A stretch of 64,000 nucleotides of DNA, taken from assembly GCF_000499385.1 (NCBI RefSeq), contig NW_013654410.1:30001-94000 (forward strand). The letters are read 5' to 3'. Of this stretch, positions 46,686 through 59,600 are shown piece after piece. The stretch's first letter is position 1; each line of letters starts with the position of its first letter. Position numbers and translations under genes: made by a program. This DNA comes from Eimeria necatrix. Taxonomy: Eukaryota; Apicomplexa; Conoidasida; Eucoccidiorida; Eimeriidae. Below the pieces are notes generated by a model. It saw nothing but the letters and a program-made list of their open reading frames with translations. It was not told the DNA's origin and did not search any database.

Positions 46686-49600
46686 CTCCTGCCAAATATC
46701 AGAGTCTTTGCACCAATGCAGCAACAGCAATATAGGACTTGCGACGTCACCGAGTGTTTGCGCCCGCGCGAGACTTGAGCCGCGCAACCGTGGGGTAGCC
46801 GTAAGAAAGCTTAAGGCAGCACTGGGCACAGAACGCGAGCAAGCTGGTCTGTGGATGTTTAGGCGGTGTACACTACTATCTTCATTTGTTTGGTGGAAGC
46901 CAAACCGCCAGATGAATGGTTTTCCAGAGATGGGCACTGCAAAGTTCTGACGGGCAAGTCATGTTAGCAGCTCCCCATTGCCATCCAAGTCGCGAATTCA
47001 GCTTTGCGTCGTAAAATAACTTGTGCTTGCAGCAGTTGAGAAGTGCCAGTGCTGTCGTTGTAGGTCACGTAATCCGTTTCCTTCTGCGCCTGATAGCAGT
47101 GGTAGGATTCATGTACCACGCATTTCGTGCATGGAAAAAGTGCCCCCTAGACCTGAAACGCGGAAAAGTAAAGAATTGGAGAAGATGAAATGTCTGCTCT
47201 TCAAGAAAAGGGAAAAGGTGAAACGTGGAATTGGAGCCGTTCGCTAGTTGGTGGCCCGAAAGTTGGGCGATTCTTGGAAACACTAAGATGCTTCGAAAGC
47301 ATTTGAACTGAAGTAACTTAAATGCATGAGACTCATAAATAGAATAGAAGTGTTACGAACGATAAATTTTTTGCTGAGGCTGCCCGTTTAGTTGTATGGA
47401 GGCGCAGGATGCCGGAACAACTCAATCGAGACCCATCGCTTAGCCTGCTCTTTAAGTATCAAGAATCCAGTGTTCCATAACACTAAATAACGGGAATTGA
47501 AAATAATACCTTAATCATAATGCTATAGAACGCATGTAGTAGGCTGTTTGTGTTTCACTGACCCAGACTTGCTCCAGCCCAATCGACGACCGGGCCAGGG
47601 CGCCGCTCCAAAGAGCCTTAACAGGTAGATCGTGCACATCGTTCGATGGAGCACAACTTACAAAGTTAAAGCGCTTTTTCTAGTGTGCCTAGTTTGCTTC
47701 GAAACATCCAACAGCCGGGTTCACAGGTACTCCGACTGAGGCAGAGGCTGCACTGAAAGTAATGAAGAGCCTAGTGGGCTGAAAGGTCAAGATCCTTCCA
47801 TGACAGCAGCAGCCTGTGAGAAGAGTCAGAACAAAAGCAAAGCCTCTTGTTTGGAAGATGCCTATGGATTAGGGAGGCTCCAGATGTGATCTATTTAATG
47901 CGTTTATGTAGCAGACACTGTTTTCTCCTGTGGGAGTCTCGTAGGAGTTTGGTTACTTTTGGCAGAGAAAGTGATGAGGAAGGAGATTCCTGACCTCTCT
48001 CTGGGTCTTTTCATGCCATATTGCATAGGATATCACAATGATTTCCTGGTCAGCTCCCCTGCTGCAGTGGAGCAAGCAGCCTACGCTCTCAAGGGCCAAT
48101 AGCACTGAACTAAAATCTTCTACTTCGGTCTTTTTCCTGTGTATGTTTTTTGAATGGACGCTTGATGGCTGACCGTGCGCAATCTGAGGAAGGCTGGCTG
48201 TTGAAGGACAAAGTTAAACATCAGTTGCACGTAGGCAACAGCATTCTATCCGCTGCTGTGGTTGCTGCTACTTTGCTGGTAGCGGTACGTAGGCCCTTCT
48301 GCATCTGCCCACATCTGGCCCTTTTCATGAAGCTTGTGCCTAGCGTTTTTTGCCTCTGATGGCTCGTGGGCTCGATAGTTTAAGTGCTTACTTGCGCGCT
48401 CTGCACAGGAGGCCGGTGGGATCGTTTTGCTACCACGCGACTCAGCATGCAATCTGCCTCGCGTAGTGAAGACCATTGTATAGTATCGCATTTCACCAAG
48501 TCTGAGCCACTCTCGTCCCCACCCGCTAGTCTGCTTTTTTCTGTTGTTGTATTGTTTTGCCCGACAGCCCCTCCACTTGCATCACAGCATACTAATGAAT
48601 CTGCCTTGTAGCTTTGCGCCTTGGCAGTTGCCCCTTTTTGCTCCTTGCGCAGCGTCAATATCGCGTAGGTGCCTGTCCCACCGCTCTGTAATGGCTAGCC
48701 TGGACAGGGCTGCCAGTGTGTCGGGATCCCGCATGGCAGCACAGCTCGCAGAGGGGGTTCAGGAAAAAAATCAAGAGCTGCAGCTGACGCTGATGGTGAA
48801 ATCTCCACCGTTATTTTTTTCGTCATTGCCATACCTGATTCCGTAGGAGTTTTTGCACAGTAGACACTTAACGTCACATCGCTTGCGACGGCGACACCGA
48901 GCCTAAGAGCTGCTGCGGTTTGTTCGTTATGCTCTTCATGGCCTCTGCTCGACCAGATACCAGCACTTCGACAGTTCTAGTTTGTAAGAGTATACAAAGT
49001 ACACTACGGATTCACTGCTTCAGCTTCATCAAGATCCTCTTCTGTGCGGTTGTCGCCTCGAGATGTGTCCTGCCCAGTAGAGCAGTAGAGCAGGGCTCCC
49101 TTAAGTGCTAAACAACCTCCCAGCCCCAGCGCCTCGGGTCTATCCCTAAGTCGGTCAAAGAGATCTCAACAAGGTGTAGGAGGCCTCTCATATTTCTTGC
49201 ATCCTCGTGTTAAAGGGAGCTATTGATGTGCCTAAAACAGCCGCACTAAATGCTTTGGCTGCAATGTTCCTCCTTTTAGCTTCGCAATTGACGGTCAGTT
49301 GTTGATAGAGATGTATCTGGGTAGCAGCTGTGCCATCGCTCCTTGAGAACGGGTACGCAGCCATGCAGTCCGGTCGCCGTTGCAACCTCTTCGGGCCCCT
49401 TATTTCGCATTTTGCTGCATTACTTGGCCATTTTCGGGGCATCTCCTGGATGTTCTTTCTGTAAACAGCTTGGGTTAGGACAGTCCTAGTGCTCTTATGA
49501 CCTCTCCTTACGGAGGTACACGTTCCACTGCGCGCATTTTCCCTCGGTTCCAAGCTGTTCCACGAGGATCTCGTGTGCAGTTTACCTCGTCATATTCCAA

Positions 49601-50384
49601 ATGAGAGTTTTCTGCACCCTTTGGAATCTGGGCTATTGCAAAAGTTACTAAAAGGGTACTTTCACAATTACGCATCGTAGGAGAAACCAGCAAAGGTTGT
49701 GTCACGCTGTCTAGAGGAAAGATATCCTGCTTGATATTACTTTCCAGTCAGTGCAGCCGAATATCACAGCCTAGCGATTGACAACTAGTTCGCACTTTAG
49801 CAAGGATTACGTCCTTGGGTTTGATATCTATGCATAACAAATGCCGGGTCATCCTAAACCAGCTGTGCAGGTTGACAAGCATGTGCAATCAACGGAGTGA
49901 GCCAAAGTACTTGTGTTAGATTGATGTCACTAGCGAGTAAAAGTTTATTTCCAGTAAAAAGTGCAAAACAAATCGAAAAGAAGCACAGCCTGTGTGTCAC
50001 AGACGGGCAGCAACAACATTTCAAATAACCCTGACAACTGGCGGCGCTACAAAACGAGTAATGCAATACAGGTTGTTTGTGCTAAGCAAAACTTTACCAC
50101 ACTTCGAAAACCTTCATCTGCGGGGCCGCTTTTTCTCAAATAAGGCACTTCTCCATCAAAATATTAGAGTTGAGTTTGAAGTTCAGTGCTAAAGTCCAGA
50201 GCAGCACATTGGGCCGAGTCGCCAGTACAAAACTGTGTCTCCTCTGGCTCAGATGCCTTTGCAAGATCTTGGAGTTGTAGTGGAGCATGGGCTGGGACAC
50301 AACATTCGCAGGCAACACCCTACATGGTTGCCATTGACACTAGATACTCAAAAGCAATATTAAATATAGTTTATCTAGGCAGAA
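46686..50384. other. Spacer of about 3.7 kb
   Basis: I found no supported gene. Open frames are under about 122 codons and lack recognisable motifs; several overlap on opposite strands. The left end must contain the promoter of the minus-strand coiled-coil gene and the right end the 3' untranslated region of the minus-strand secreted-protein gene. No repeat array or RNA gene was seen. Confidence 0.45.
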
Positions 50385-53300
50385 TCATATCACATGACTT
50401 CCGATATTTTGCGCCTCCATATTAGCCTTGCCTGGGCAGTGAAATTCCATGGGTTTGGCGGCGAGTTTGCCTGGTAGCGTAGGAGGCTTCCGGTATCCTA
50501 CAAGGCCAGACGCAGTCAGAGCACAATATCTAGTTTGTGAAGTAATATTCGAAAATGAGGCAAAAATCTCATCTAGTTGTTTGCGTGTAAGTGTGGAATT
50601 AGTTACATACTTGTCGCTTGCTTGACCATGGCCTTTTGAGCTCTCTTGCTTCGTTTCCAATTACAAGCAACAGCTGGAAAGCTCCCATTCCACTCGGCCA
50701 GTGCTGCCTGCTGCTCAGCCTCTTGCGAGGAGCTTGCAAACTTTCCGAATGCCTGTGAAAGGCCAGAAGTGGCGTTCGAGACTCTCCATGAGTTTATGCC
50801 CCCGAGAAATTGGAAGAGTACATGACGATAGCCCTTGTCTACCTTCGTAGACGCCTTCCCGAATACGCTTGAAATAAGTTTAATGCCTTCATCTGCACTC
50901 GCACCCCAGTTTGATAAGGAGACACATCCAAACTTCAGCCTGTCGTTTTCCTGAAAGCATCATTGACTGAAAGTGATTCAGGGTCCCAGCGGAGAACCCT
51001 ATTGAAGTGTGTTCTTTGTGCGACCTACCTTGAAGTTTGATGCACTGGTATCCCATAAGAATCATGCTAGCTGAATCTGTCGAAGCCAAGTCGGCAAGCG
51101 AGACAACTGTTTGCCGGCCACAAGCATCAGCAAACTGTTGCGATGCCTTCAGGGTTAATACCCAGTCTGGGACGTCTCGCAGACCTGCTTGTGACTCAAG
51201 GTACATTAGACTGGCATTAATGTCGCTCGAAATATCCTTGAATGTCACCTGTTGAGGAGCCGCGGCACCCTTCTTTGCGCCTATAGCCCAACCCACCGGT
51301 ACGTCAAACTTATTCATTTTGCATTTTGCTTTTATGAGTTCCATGCCGATCTTAGCCTGGTCATGACCTACAAGTTTAAGAAGACGCAGCTCATAGCAGC
51401 TGGGTGGATTGATAACAGGAGCTGATATGCAGTGGGTCTCCAAACATTTGTAACTACGCTGTAGGCTACCGAGTTTGAAGCTAAACAAGCGCACCATTGT
51501 TAAAGAGAAGGCTGGCGAAAACTAGTCGAGCGCCACGGAAAGTGTCGGCAGTAGTAGGTGGTTGTGGCGAGGCCTCTTCGCTAGATATCTGCGGCGAAGG
51601 TCCCAGAACCCACCATACCACTAACATGCGAGCAAGCTGCTGGAGTTCGGCCGAAGTTTCACACATTTCTTTATTGGCTCGCCGTTTCTTCCCCCTTGCT
51701 TTCTTTGATAGTTTCTCCAACTTTTTTCTGAGCCCTGCTTTTCTTTTTGAAGACTGTGGAAGCATCAGAAGATCCGTGGCATCATCAACTTCCGCAGTGC
51801 AAGGTGTAAACTTTTCAATGAAGCTAGCTGCCTTCTTTCGGAGATGATTCACTGCCTTCACGTAAGCTTTCGTCGTGAAAACACCATCTCCCATAGTCTG
51901 CACCACCCTTTCCCATGGCAGAGCAGTGCTTTCCTCGAGTTCAACCCTTAAGAAAGCTCCTGTAACATAAACAGGCACAAGCTCTGGAGAACTTAAGCCA
52001 CTACCTAGGGGATTGAAGTAGAAGTCATTTCTGGAATGCATAGCTCAGCTATTGAGCTATTTCTGGGGGAGGTGAAGTGTGCGTAAAATCTGAGACATGA
52101 CCTTTGAAAGCGCGACGACTGGCTCACCAATTTGCAAGGCTGTAGAAGCGAATGGCGCAAAAAGCGGAGGCAGCAAGTCTCCCTCAAGTCCACAAGAGAA
52201 AAATCTGTACAAGGCTGCGAATACGTCGGACCCCTTCGCTAGCTTTCGCTGTTTCTTCGAACTCGCTAACCCAGCCTCAGAGTCGTTGATATAACCTCGG
52301 ACGTTCGTCAGAACGCTTAGTGCGAACAAGGTGGGATTTGAGAGTTCAGACGCCAAGAGGTTCTTGCAGATAGTGGCTGTCGATAGCAAGTTCAAGGCAT
52401 TAACATTAATGCTACCTCCAGTGACAAAGCTGCGCAACATTTCATGGGTTTCACGCTGGCTCGAGTCATTTTTCAGCCGTTTCCAGCCATCCTGCAATAG
52501 CGCTGCTGATTCTGATTCGCGTGGTGCGAACGTCTCAGTAAGCTCTGTGGTCGGCTGCGACAAGCTTGTGGTTGAGCTTCGTGAGTAGTGTTCTTCAGTG
52601 GAAGATGGTGTAGCCTGACTTTCAGCACGAGATACACTTTCACCCTCTAGCTTTGCAGTCTGCTTCTCAGAAGCGGCGAGAAGGTGCTGTCCTGTGAGCC
52701 AAGCCGCAGCGACCCTCTGGTCAAGCTCGACGATTTCGTCATACGAATACCGCGTCGTCATGCGAAGTGCTGAAGCAACAGAAGAATCATATGTTTTGAC
52801 CGAAGGAAAATGCTGCAAGCTCTAAGGTAAATAAAAGGGAAAAAACGTGCACCGAATGTGATTTTTTGTGTGGTGACATACCGTCGCCCACTCTTAGAAA
52901 GTGAGAACTAGGCCGATACTTTCTCCTATTTTGTTCTGTTTCCTTGTTCGCCCAGCTCTTCCGCAAAGAGGCTTTGGTCAAACATGTAAAATCGCAGTCG
53001 CTTAGCGATCCCGGAGGTAGCAAGCCTGAGAGTCAAGGATAGGAAAGCGAAGAAGCAAAAATAAAAAGCGAAGATGCACCTGTGCAGAAAACCTTCAGTC
53101 AGGGATCCCTGTTGCTTCAAGCTTCGACAGACCTGTTTGGCTTTTCTTGGAAGGTCCAGCTATGCATGCAGACCGCATCACCTGAGAGAAGGCGTGTGAA
53201 GCGGGGTTGTAGCCTACAAAGGTACGCACATCGCATTGAATCAACCAAATGCAAGACTCAATTCCTCTACGCTTGATCTTTTCTTCCAAACGCATGTTGT

Positions 53301-56300
53301 CACTTCACTCCTTACCCTGACGACCCTTTGCACTGTGTTCTTGCTTCCAGCGCAAATGACAGCTTAGCGTTTCAACGCCTGCTGCTTGAAGGCCTAGCTC
53401 GTAGTATATTCCTGCTAGACACTGTGTCCCCAATCCAGGCTGCTTCTGTACATCGCGCATTGGAGTAGCCTTCGGAGCTACGTATGCTCTCGTCAGCTGA
53501 TTGTCAGCTATTTCTTCGTTTACTGGGCCCACGAGTGGTGATCCTGCCGTATGTCTTTCCAATAGTCGCGCGAGGAGCAGACTGGGCTGCATCATTAAGT
53601 TGGCGTGGTTGAGAGACAGACAGCCGGGTAGTGCGTGGTGAGCCAACACAACCTGCAACGTCTCAATCACTGAGTTAATGCACAAAGACAGACGATTTCA
53701 GTTGTCGCCACAACAAAACCAATACACACGAGGTCCGCATCTTTGCGGTCTCAAAATGAGCAAACACTCCTGCACAAATGACTTGCTTTTTGTTGCTTCA
53801 CGGGCGCTAAACATGCTGTGTTTTCTAGAAATGTCCTTCTCATCTGCACGACGTTTTTTTCCCTGCTGAAATGTTGGTTCCGGGGCTCCAAGTAAATGGC
53901 GTATTCTAATAACGATTTGAAAGACTGAAGGCACCAATAACACAATTCATATGGCAATGAACGAGGTTCAAGCACGACATACAGGTATAAATAATTAAGA
54001 TGCAGCAGAAACTTTCGCTTCTGCGTTCCCGAAACTGAGAAGGCTCACCGCTGGATTTGTCTGCCAAGGCTTTTGCAAGGCCACTGAAGTTTCCAGTTTT
54101 TCTACCGGTCTCAAGGGCCTCTGCGTATCCATTATGCTCGGCAAAATCTAGAAGACGAGAGAGCATATCTGCGTCCTCCTTCTCGACAGACTGCCATGAT
54201 CCACTAAGCGCTGTGTCCACGAACGCTGCCTCGACTAAGAACAAGGGCAACACACTCAGAGACACACTTCACTACAGCTGAATTGGCTAAATAATAAAAG
54301 AAATTGTTTGCGGCCAAGGGCTTGAGAGCACTGTTCGGGTACGGTTTGTTTACATACCAGAATCTGCAGCCAAAACAACTTTTTCTACGTTAACCGCTTT
54401 ATCAACGCCTCCTAAAGAAGCTTTGCTGCCTTCTACTGCTTCGACAGTAAATACAGGCTCCCCAAGGTGGAGATAGCCATCTAGAAGCTTGACAGTGCTA
54501 CCGGGCTTGCGTGGAGAGGAGATGCCTAACAGGCAACAAGGACAAATCGTGCAGTAGGCGAGTAAAGCATCTACCAGATCTTTATGTATTTTCACTAGCG
54601 CATGCTAAATATTTCGAAACGCCTCCAGGAGGCTTCTGCAATTCACCGTCTAAGAGATAGGTTGCCTGGGAGCCTGATAGCCACACGCAAAGAGCAAAGC
54701 AAGAGGAAATATTTTTTGATCGCGTAAAGCTTCTACAAAAGCGCAGTACCAAAGGCCTTCTGCAGCAAGCTGTTTAAGGCTGGTTTAGCCATCTCTTATC
54801 TCACCAGTTGACTCTTTTAATTCCTCTAGAGTTTTTACAGCTGCGCCATACAAGGCCAGCCCCTGACGAACTAACTGCAACTCATGAGGGAAAAATGCGG
54901 CTCTCTGTGGGAGGACTGCTTGAGCCACGGCATGTAAGCATGAGTCTCCATCTGCGGTTGCAGCCTCGACTGATTCGTACACTTCATTCTGTTCCTTTTT
55001 ACCTGCATGAAAAGGCAAGTTGAAACTGAAGGATGGTGGGAGCTAGCATTTGTAAAAGTTGCCGGAACACTCGCAGCAAGCAAACAAGGCTACACTCCAC
55101 CTTGAACTGACAGCGCACTTCTAGAGAAGCTTCCCACTACTTCATCTCCAATCTCAGACGCGCCACTTAAGACATACGCGTCGAATATGGGTCCCACTGG
55201 GGCTGAGAAAGACAGTATATCCGCAAGCACACTGCTTTTCTGTCCGGCTTCTGACTACCAATAGGATGATTCTTCTACGGTCTTGAGAATCGTTTGTGTA
55301 GTAGCTAAGAGTCTCTGTAGCACAAAAATAGACGCTCCTTGCATATGCTTGGCTCACCGTGTTGATTTTCAGTTGCTTGGCCTTTCGGTGCTTTTGATCG
55401 GAACGACTTCAACAGAGAAGATTTCTTTTCAGGATCCGCGCTAGTCTCGTTATCAGTTTCTTTGGAAAGCGAGAACAGACACCAGGGAGCACAGAGTGCG
55501 CTAGTTGATCGCCAGCAGCGTGCAAGTTCCCCATACAATCAAAAGTCATCCTCTAGCTACAAGCCAACATTAAGTAGAGAATAAGATCTCAAATTCGCGC
55601 AACTGGAATAGCATCTTACCAGTGTCACGAGGTGTCCTCCCCCGCCGTGTCAATTTCTTGCGTAGGGCCGGCATTTTCAGACGCGATTTTCGCTTTTTAT
55701 CACCGGCTGCAACAAGGGCATTAGTTTTCCATCATATTTCATCTCACGATTTTGCGAAGGTGTTCCGTGTGAACACTGAACTTGCTTAATAGGCATTTCT
55801 CACCTGTAGGAGAATTTTCAGCTTCAGTTTCTACCTCAGATTCTTCTGATGATACAATGGCCTCCCGTGAATTACTGCGGGAAGGAGATTTTCCAAGAAT
55901 TTTCTTCGCATTAGGCCACTTTAACTTCTTTAGTCCTGTCCCCTTTTTTGTGCTTCCTTCGGCCACTGGTTCGCTTTGGCTTTCTCCTACGGTAACAATA
56001 GAAAACCAAATTGAGATACTTGGCGTTTTGGCACGTCAGAACCGGGAAGGCAGCTCCATTATAACTAAAGAGAGCTATATTAAGCGCTTAGCGCAATTCA
56101 AGCAAGAGCGGTACGTCGCTGCTACGTGTCTTGGCTCGCAGCGGTCCATGACTCAGTACCAGGCTGCGGTGCTCGTATGCTGATGTCGGTAAAACAATAA
56201 ATTAAAAGTTGCAAACTGCATTAAGCAAGGAAAAAAACTCACCGGCAGCTTTTCCGGTGGACTCTAGCAAGCTTGGATGAATAGCTGCACGATATAAACA

Positions 56301-56658
56301 AACCGTAGAAGATGCGGCAGTCAAGATATTTTAGACACAGTTATGCGCGTGTGGCTGTTACCATTTGCTGCATGTAATGCCACCTGTTATTTCAAGTATA
56401 GCCATTGTAGAAAACTAGGAAGAAAACCAGAAAAGAGCTAAAGCAACAGGCATAGCCTTAAAACTCTTTATATTCATCTGAATGCTTGCAAATAGCTGGA
56501 TTTCAGAATCTGTTACCTGACAGCCTTGAACCATGGAAGGTCAAGTAAAGTGGTGCTAATGTTGCTGCATTTTCAGCTCTTTTAGGTGCTGCAAGGACTC
56601 CGTCTGCCTCTACTGACATGCCCATGCATCCAACAAGCGCGAGAGCCCACAACAGCAT
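50385..56658 (-). CDS. Secreted multi-exon protein, candidate apical secretory organelle protein
   Basis: On the minus strand, 18 exons could be placed: 56658-56517, 56284-56243, 55986-55804, 55706-55620, 55459-55358, 55202-55101, 55002-54805, 54525-54358, 54234-54049, 53669-53316, 53213-53133, 53025-52882, 52769-52128, 52043-51495, 51421-51029, 50950-50843, 50752-50611 and 50497-50385. They encode about 1,245 residues. The first exon is a signal peptide (MLLWALALVGCMGMSVEADG). Exons 3-5 are basic and Ser-rich (KKLKWPNAKKILGKSPSRSN; KMPALRKKLTRRGRTP). The rest is a mostly helical ectodomain with scattered Cys. No GPI signal or clear membrane helix is evident. Every intron from the first to the fourteenth is phase 1, which strongly supports the model. 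The intron after 51029 leaves phase 1 but enters the open frame in phase 0, a 1-nt conflict; otherwise the protein would stop at 50889. I considered a rhoptry-neck protein, but cannot confirm a family. Confidence 0.65.
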
Positions 56659-59600
56659 TTTTCCTGAAGATGAAAGCAGAGAAGCATAGCAGCAGTATTC
56701 AGGACACCCTGAGATACAAGGATGGGGAGTTCGTTTCCTGACAAGTGTTTGCATTTCTTCAGTGCTGTTTCAGCTCGAATTATGTTGCAGCTGCAGCTAA
56801 GGAAAACAATGGACTGTGGTGTCATGCTTGTGCCGATTCGCTGCGCGTAGTGCTTGAATTGAAACGCAAATGCGGTTTAGACATACCCCATGTAGTAACT
56901 GCGAAAGTAGATGATAGTGCCGCTGCAGGCCTGCGGGCCCAGAACACTGGCTGCATGAACGTTTGTGAAGGCGTTGAGGAGTGAGTACTCATGGTCTGCG
57001 CATGTTTGTGAGATTCGTCCAGTGGGCAGGCAAAGTATGCTCCGTGGGAAGGTGCCAGTCGTGAATTACTTCCGAATTTACTGGAAACCCGTGGCGCTGC
57101 GGCTATTCCGGGTGCTTCTTCCAGCGCATAGCCGGGCTCCCTCCTTTCTCCATTGCTCGGAAGGGGCCCAACTAGTCTACGCAAGCTTGAAGTCATCTTG
57201 ACCGAGCTTCAAATAGGAAAGGAAATTGTTTGAGAACTAATTTTGCAGCGGGATAAGCTACGAGTTTTATCTCAGTAGGGGCACTGCAGTCCTTCATGCG
57301 TGACTCGATTGAAACTGCTCGCTGCAGACAGCGGCTCGGCGCACCACGACGCTAAACACCGTTCAGATTCTTCGCCTGGTGACATAGACAGAAGAGAAAG
57401 TGAAAATTTAATCTATGAGAATAAAAATTAGTGAAGTTCTGCGTACGTCCTCTCCTTTGACGCCTCCACCGTCAGTCAGTCAGGGTAAGGCAACAGCGAA
57501 CGCTGAGAATGACCCGCAGGGTCAGAGCCATAAACGGCAAAAATGTTCCAATCTCTTTCTTGTAGCAAAGTCTACGGTGATTTAATACTTCTGATGTGAA
57601 AATTTACATTTTATTTTCCAACAGGAGCATGTGCAAACTTACTGGTCCAGTGAGCATTCGGTAGCGCTACCGACGGACCTGTCTCTCGAGAGCGCCGCTT
57701 ACAGGGATTATTGCAGTAAGCCCTGTTGCACACCCTTTTAGCAGTTCTAGTTTTTTGAGTTTCCCAAGTTTTGGGGGTTTTTACTTTTATTTCTTGATGA
57801 TGGGATTTTTTACCTCACGCCAAACGCAACCATGCATCCTTCAGCCATGTGCTATGCCAGGACACTATGTTGCTCGCCTTTTTGCTTATAACAGCCAAAA
57901 AATTCAATAAACAATGGCTAGAGATGCCAAAAACACTATTTATAGGCTTTACAATGTATCTAATCGCTGAGATTGCCTGAAGCCATAGGGTGCAATCTAC
58001 ATCTGGAGTGTTTGGGTCAAAGATGGACTATTTCTCTTCAGCACGGCAACTTTTGAGCCTTTGCATCCATTTTGGCTCTAATTAATACAGAAAAGGTCTT
58101 GTGTAAGCTGATACAACAAAACTTGCCTCTTCTGGCCACGCCAAGCACGTTTCAAGTATATATGTTTGAAGTATATATATGCTGAGGTGCCAAAGTGTCC
58201 TATACTTCTTTGTCACTAATTTCTCAGCGTGGTGAGTATTTGAGCTGCCAGGGCTTCAATTAGCCACAGGAATCCTTAGTGAGTAGCAATAGGTATGAAA
58301 GATGTGATCAGAATGGGAATGACCGCGTTTACCCACCCTCTGGACAGGCTTCGAAGACCAACAGCAACGCTGTACTACTGAAACAGGGAACTAGAAAATT
58401 TTCAGACAGTTTTTTCGGCAGAAATACTTACATGAGTAGAAAATTCAAAAATATTCGCTCATGACGCAGTGGCACGTGCCTCCAAAAGGGTACTATGCGC
58501 GGAACGCTGGCAACGTTCTCCGTGGGCAGAAATTGCAGCTCGGCTGATGCTACAGTATGTGTTGATCTAAGCAGAGAATGTGTTCAAAATGTGCACTTAA
58601 GGAGCACCCAGCTCTTTAGGAGAGACACTTTGCTTAAATGAATGGGGAGAAAAATGGCGGAGCTCCTGATTCCCTTTTGTTGGCACTCCATCGCTGAGCT
58701 CGCCACTTTCCTCCTACAGCAGAGATATTACGGCCTGTCTCTTGAGATAACTAGCTTTTCAGATGTTTTACCGGTTTTGGACATATTTATGTTTGTTTCA
58801 TCATGAGACATCTAACTAAAACCTTAGCACGGAAGCTGTAAGCGGGTATTTAAGTTGTTGTGCTCAGAAAGTATAAGCACATCAATGCGCCTTCTCGCAT
58901 GCATGTCACTTTTGGCAACACTATTAGAGTGTAAAGTTCTACAGATGGCGTGCAAGCTAGGACTGCAGGAGATGTGGGAATCGTCAAGGAGCTGGGTAGG
59001 CGACCTAACCTCGTGGCTACGCCCATTTTCGCATTGCTCAGCGTAACAACAGCTTCAGGTTTCTAGAGAGCTTCTCAAGGTTACAAGATAGAAACACCGT
59101 AGGCTCTGGGGTCACGCTCATATTGGTAGCCACTTAAATACTGCAGCCCTGATACTAGCTGAAACTAGTTTGTGTTTGCGCTAATGATTGCGTTGTAATT
59201 AGGGATACTGCTAGGGGCCATCAAAGCTGGTTAGGCACCCTTCCCATGTGACTAACGTCGCATACGTAAATCCACGCATTCAGGTCACTGAAAAACCTTT
59301 TCTTGGGTAGACGTAGGCTGAATATGTGCCCCAGAGTTTGACAGGAAATGCCGGTTTGTCTTTAAGCTGGTAGACTTACTGAGAGTATATGCCGGCCTGG
59401 TAGAGCCTTTCTCAGCAGTGACTACAGTGGCTACAATTCCGAAGCAAGTAAAAAGAAAGCATGCTCATCTTTGCCACAAAATGTCCTCTGAACTCTCGGT
59501 TGGATGCTTTCGACGCTGAGCCTCATGAATTACATAACGAATTCCGCCAAAATTCGCCAACTTTTCCCCATCGCACTCCTACAGAACAGTGTCTAGTGTA

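Noticed and set aside
57640..57780. Possible snRNA (U1-like ACTTACTGG element)
   Set aside because: The 5' sequence lacks the full U1 start and the rest does not follow U1 structure, so only the palindrome and hairpin were kept.
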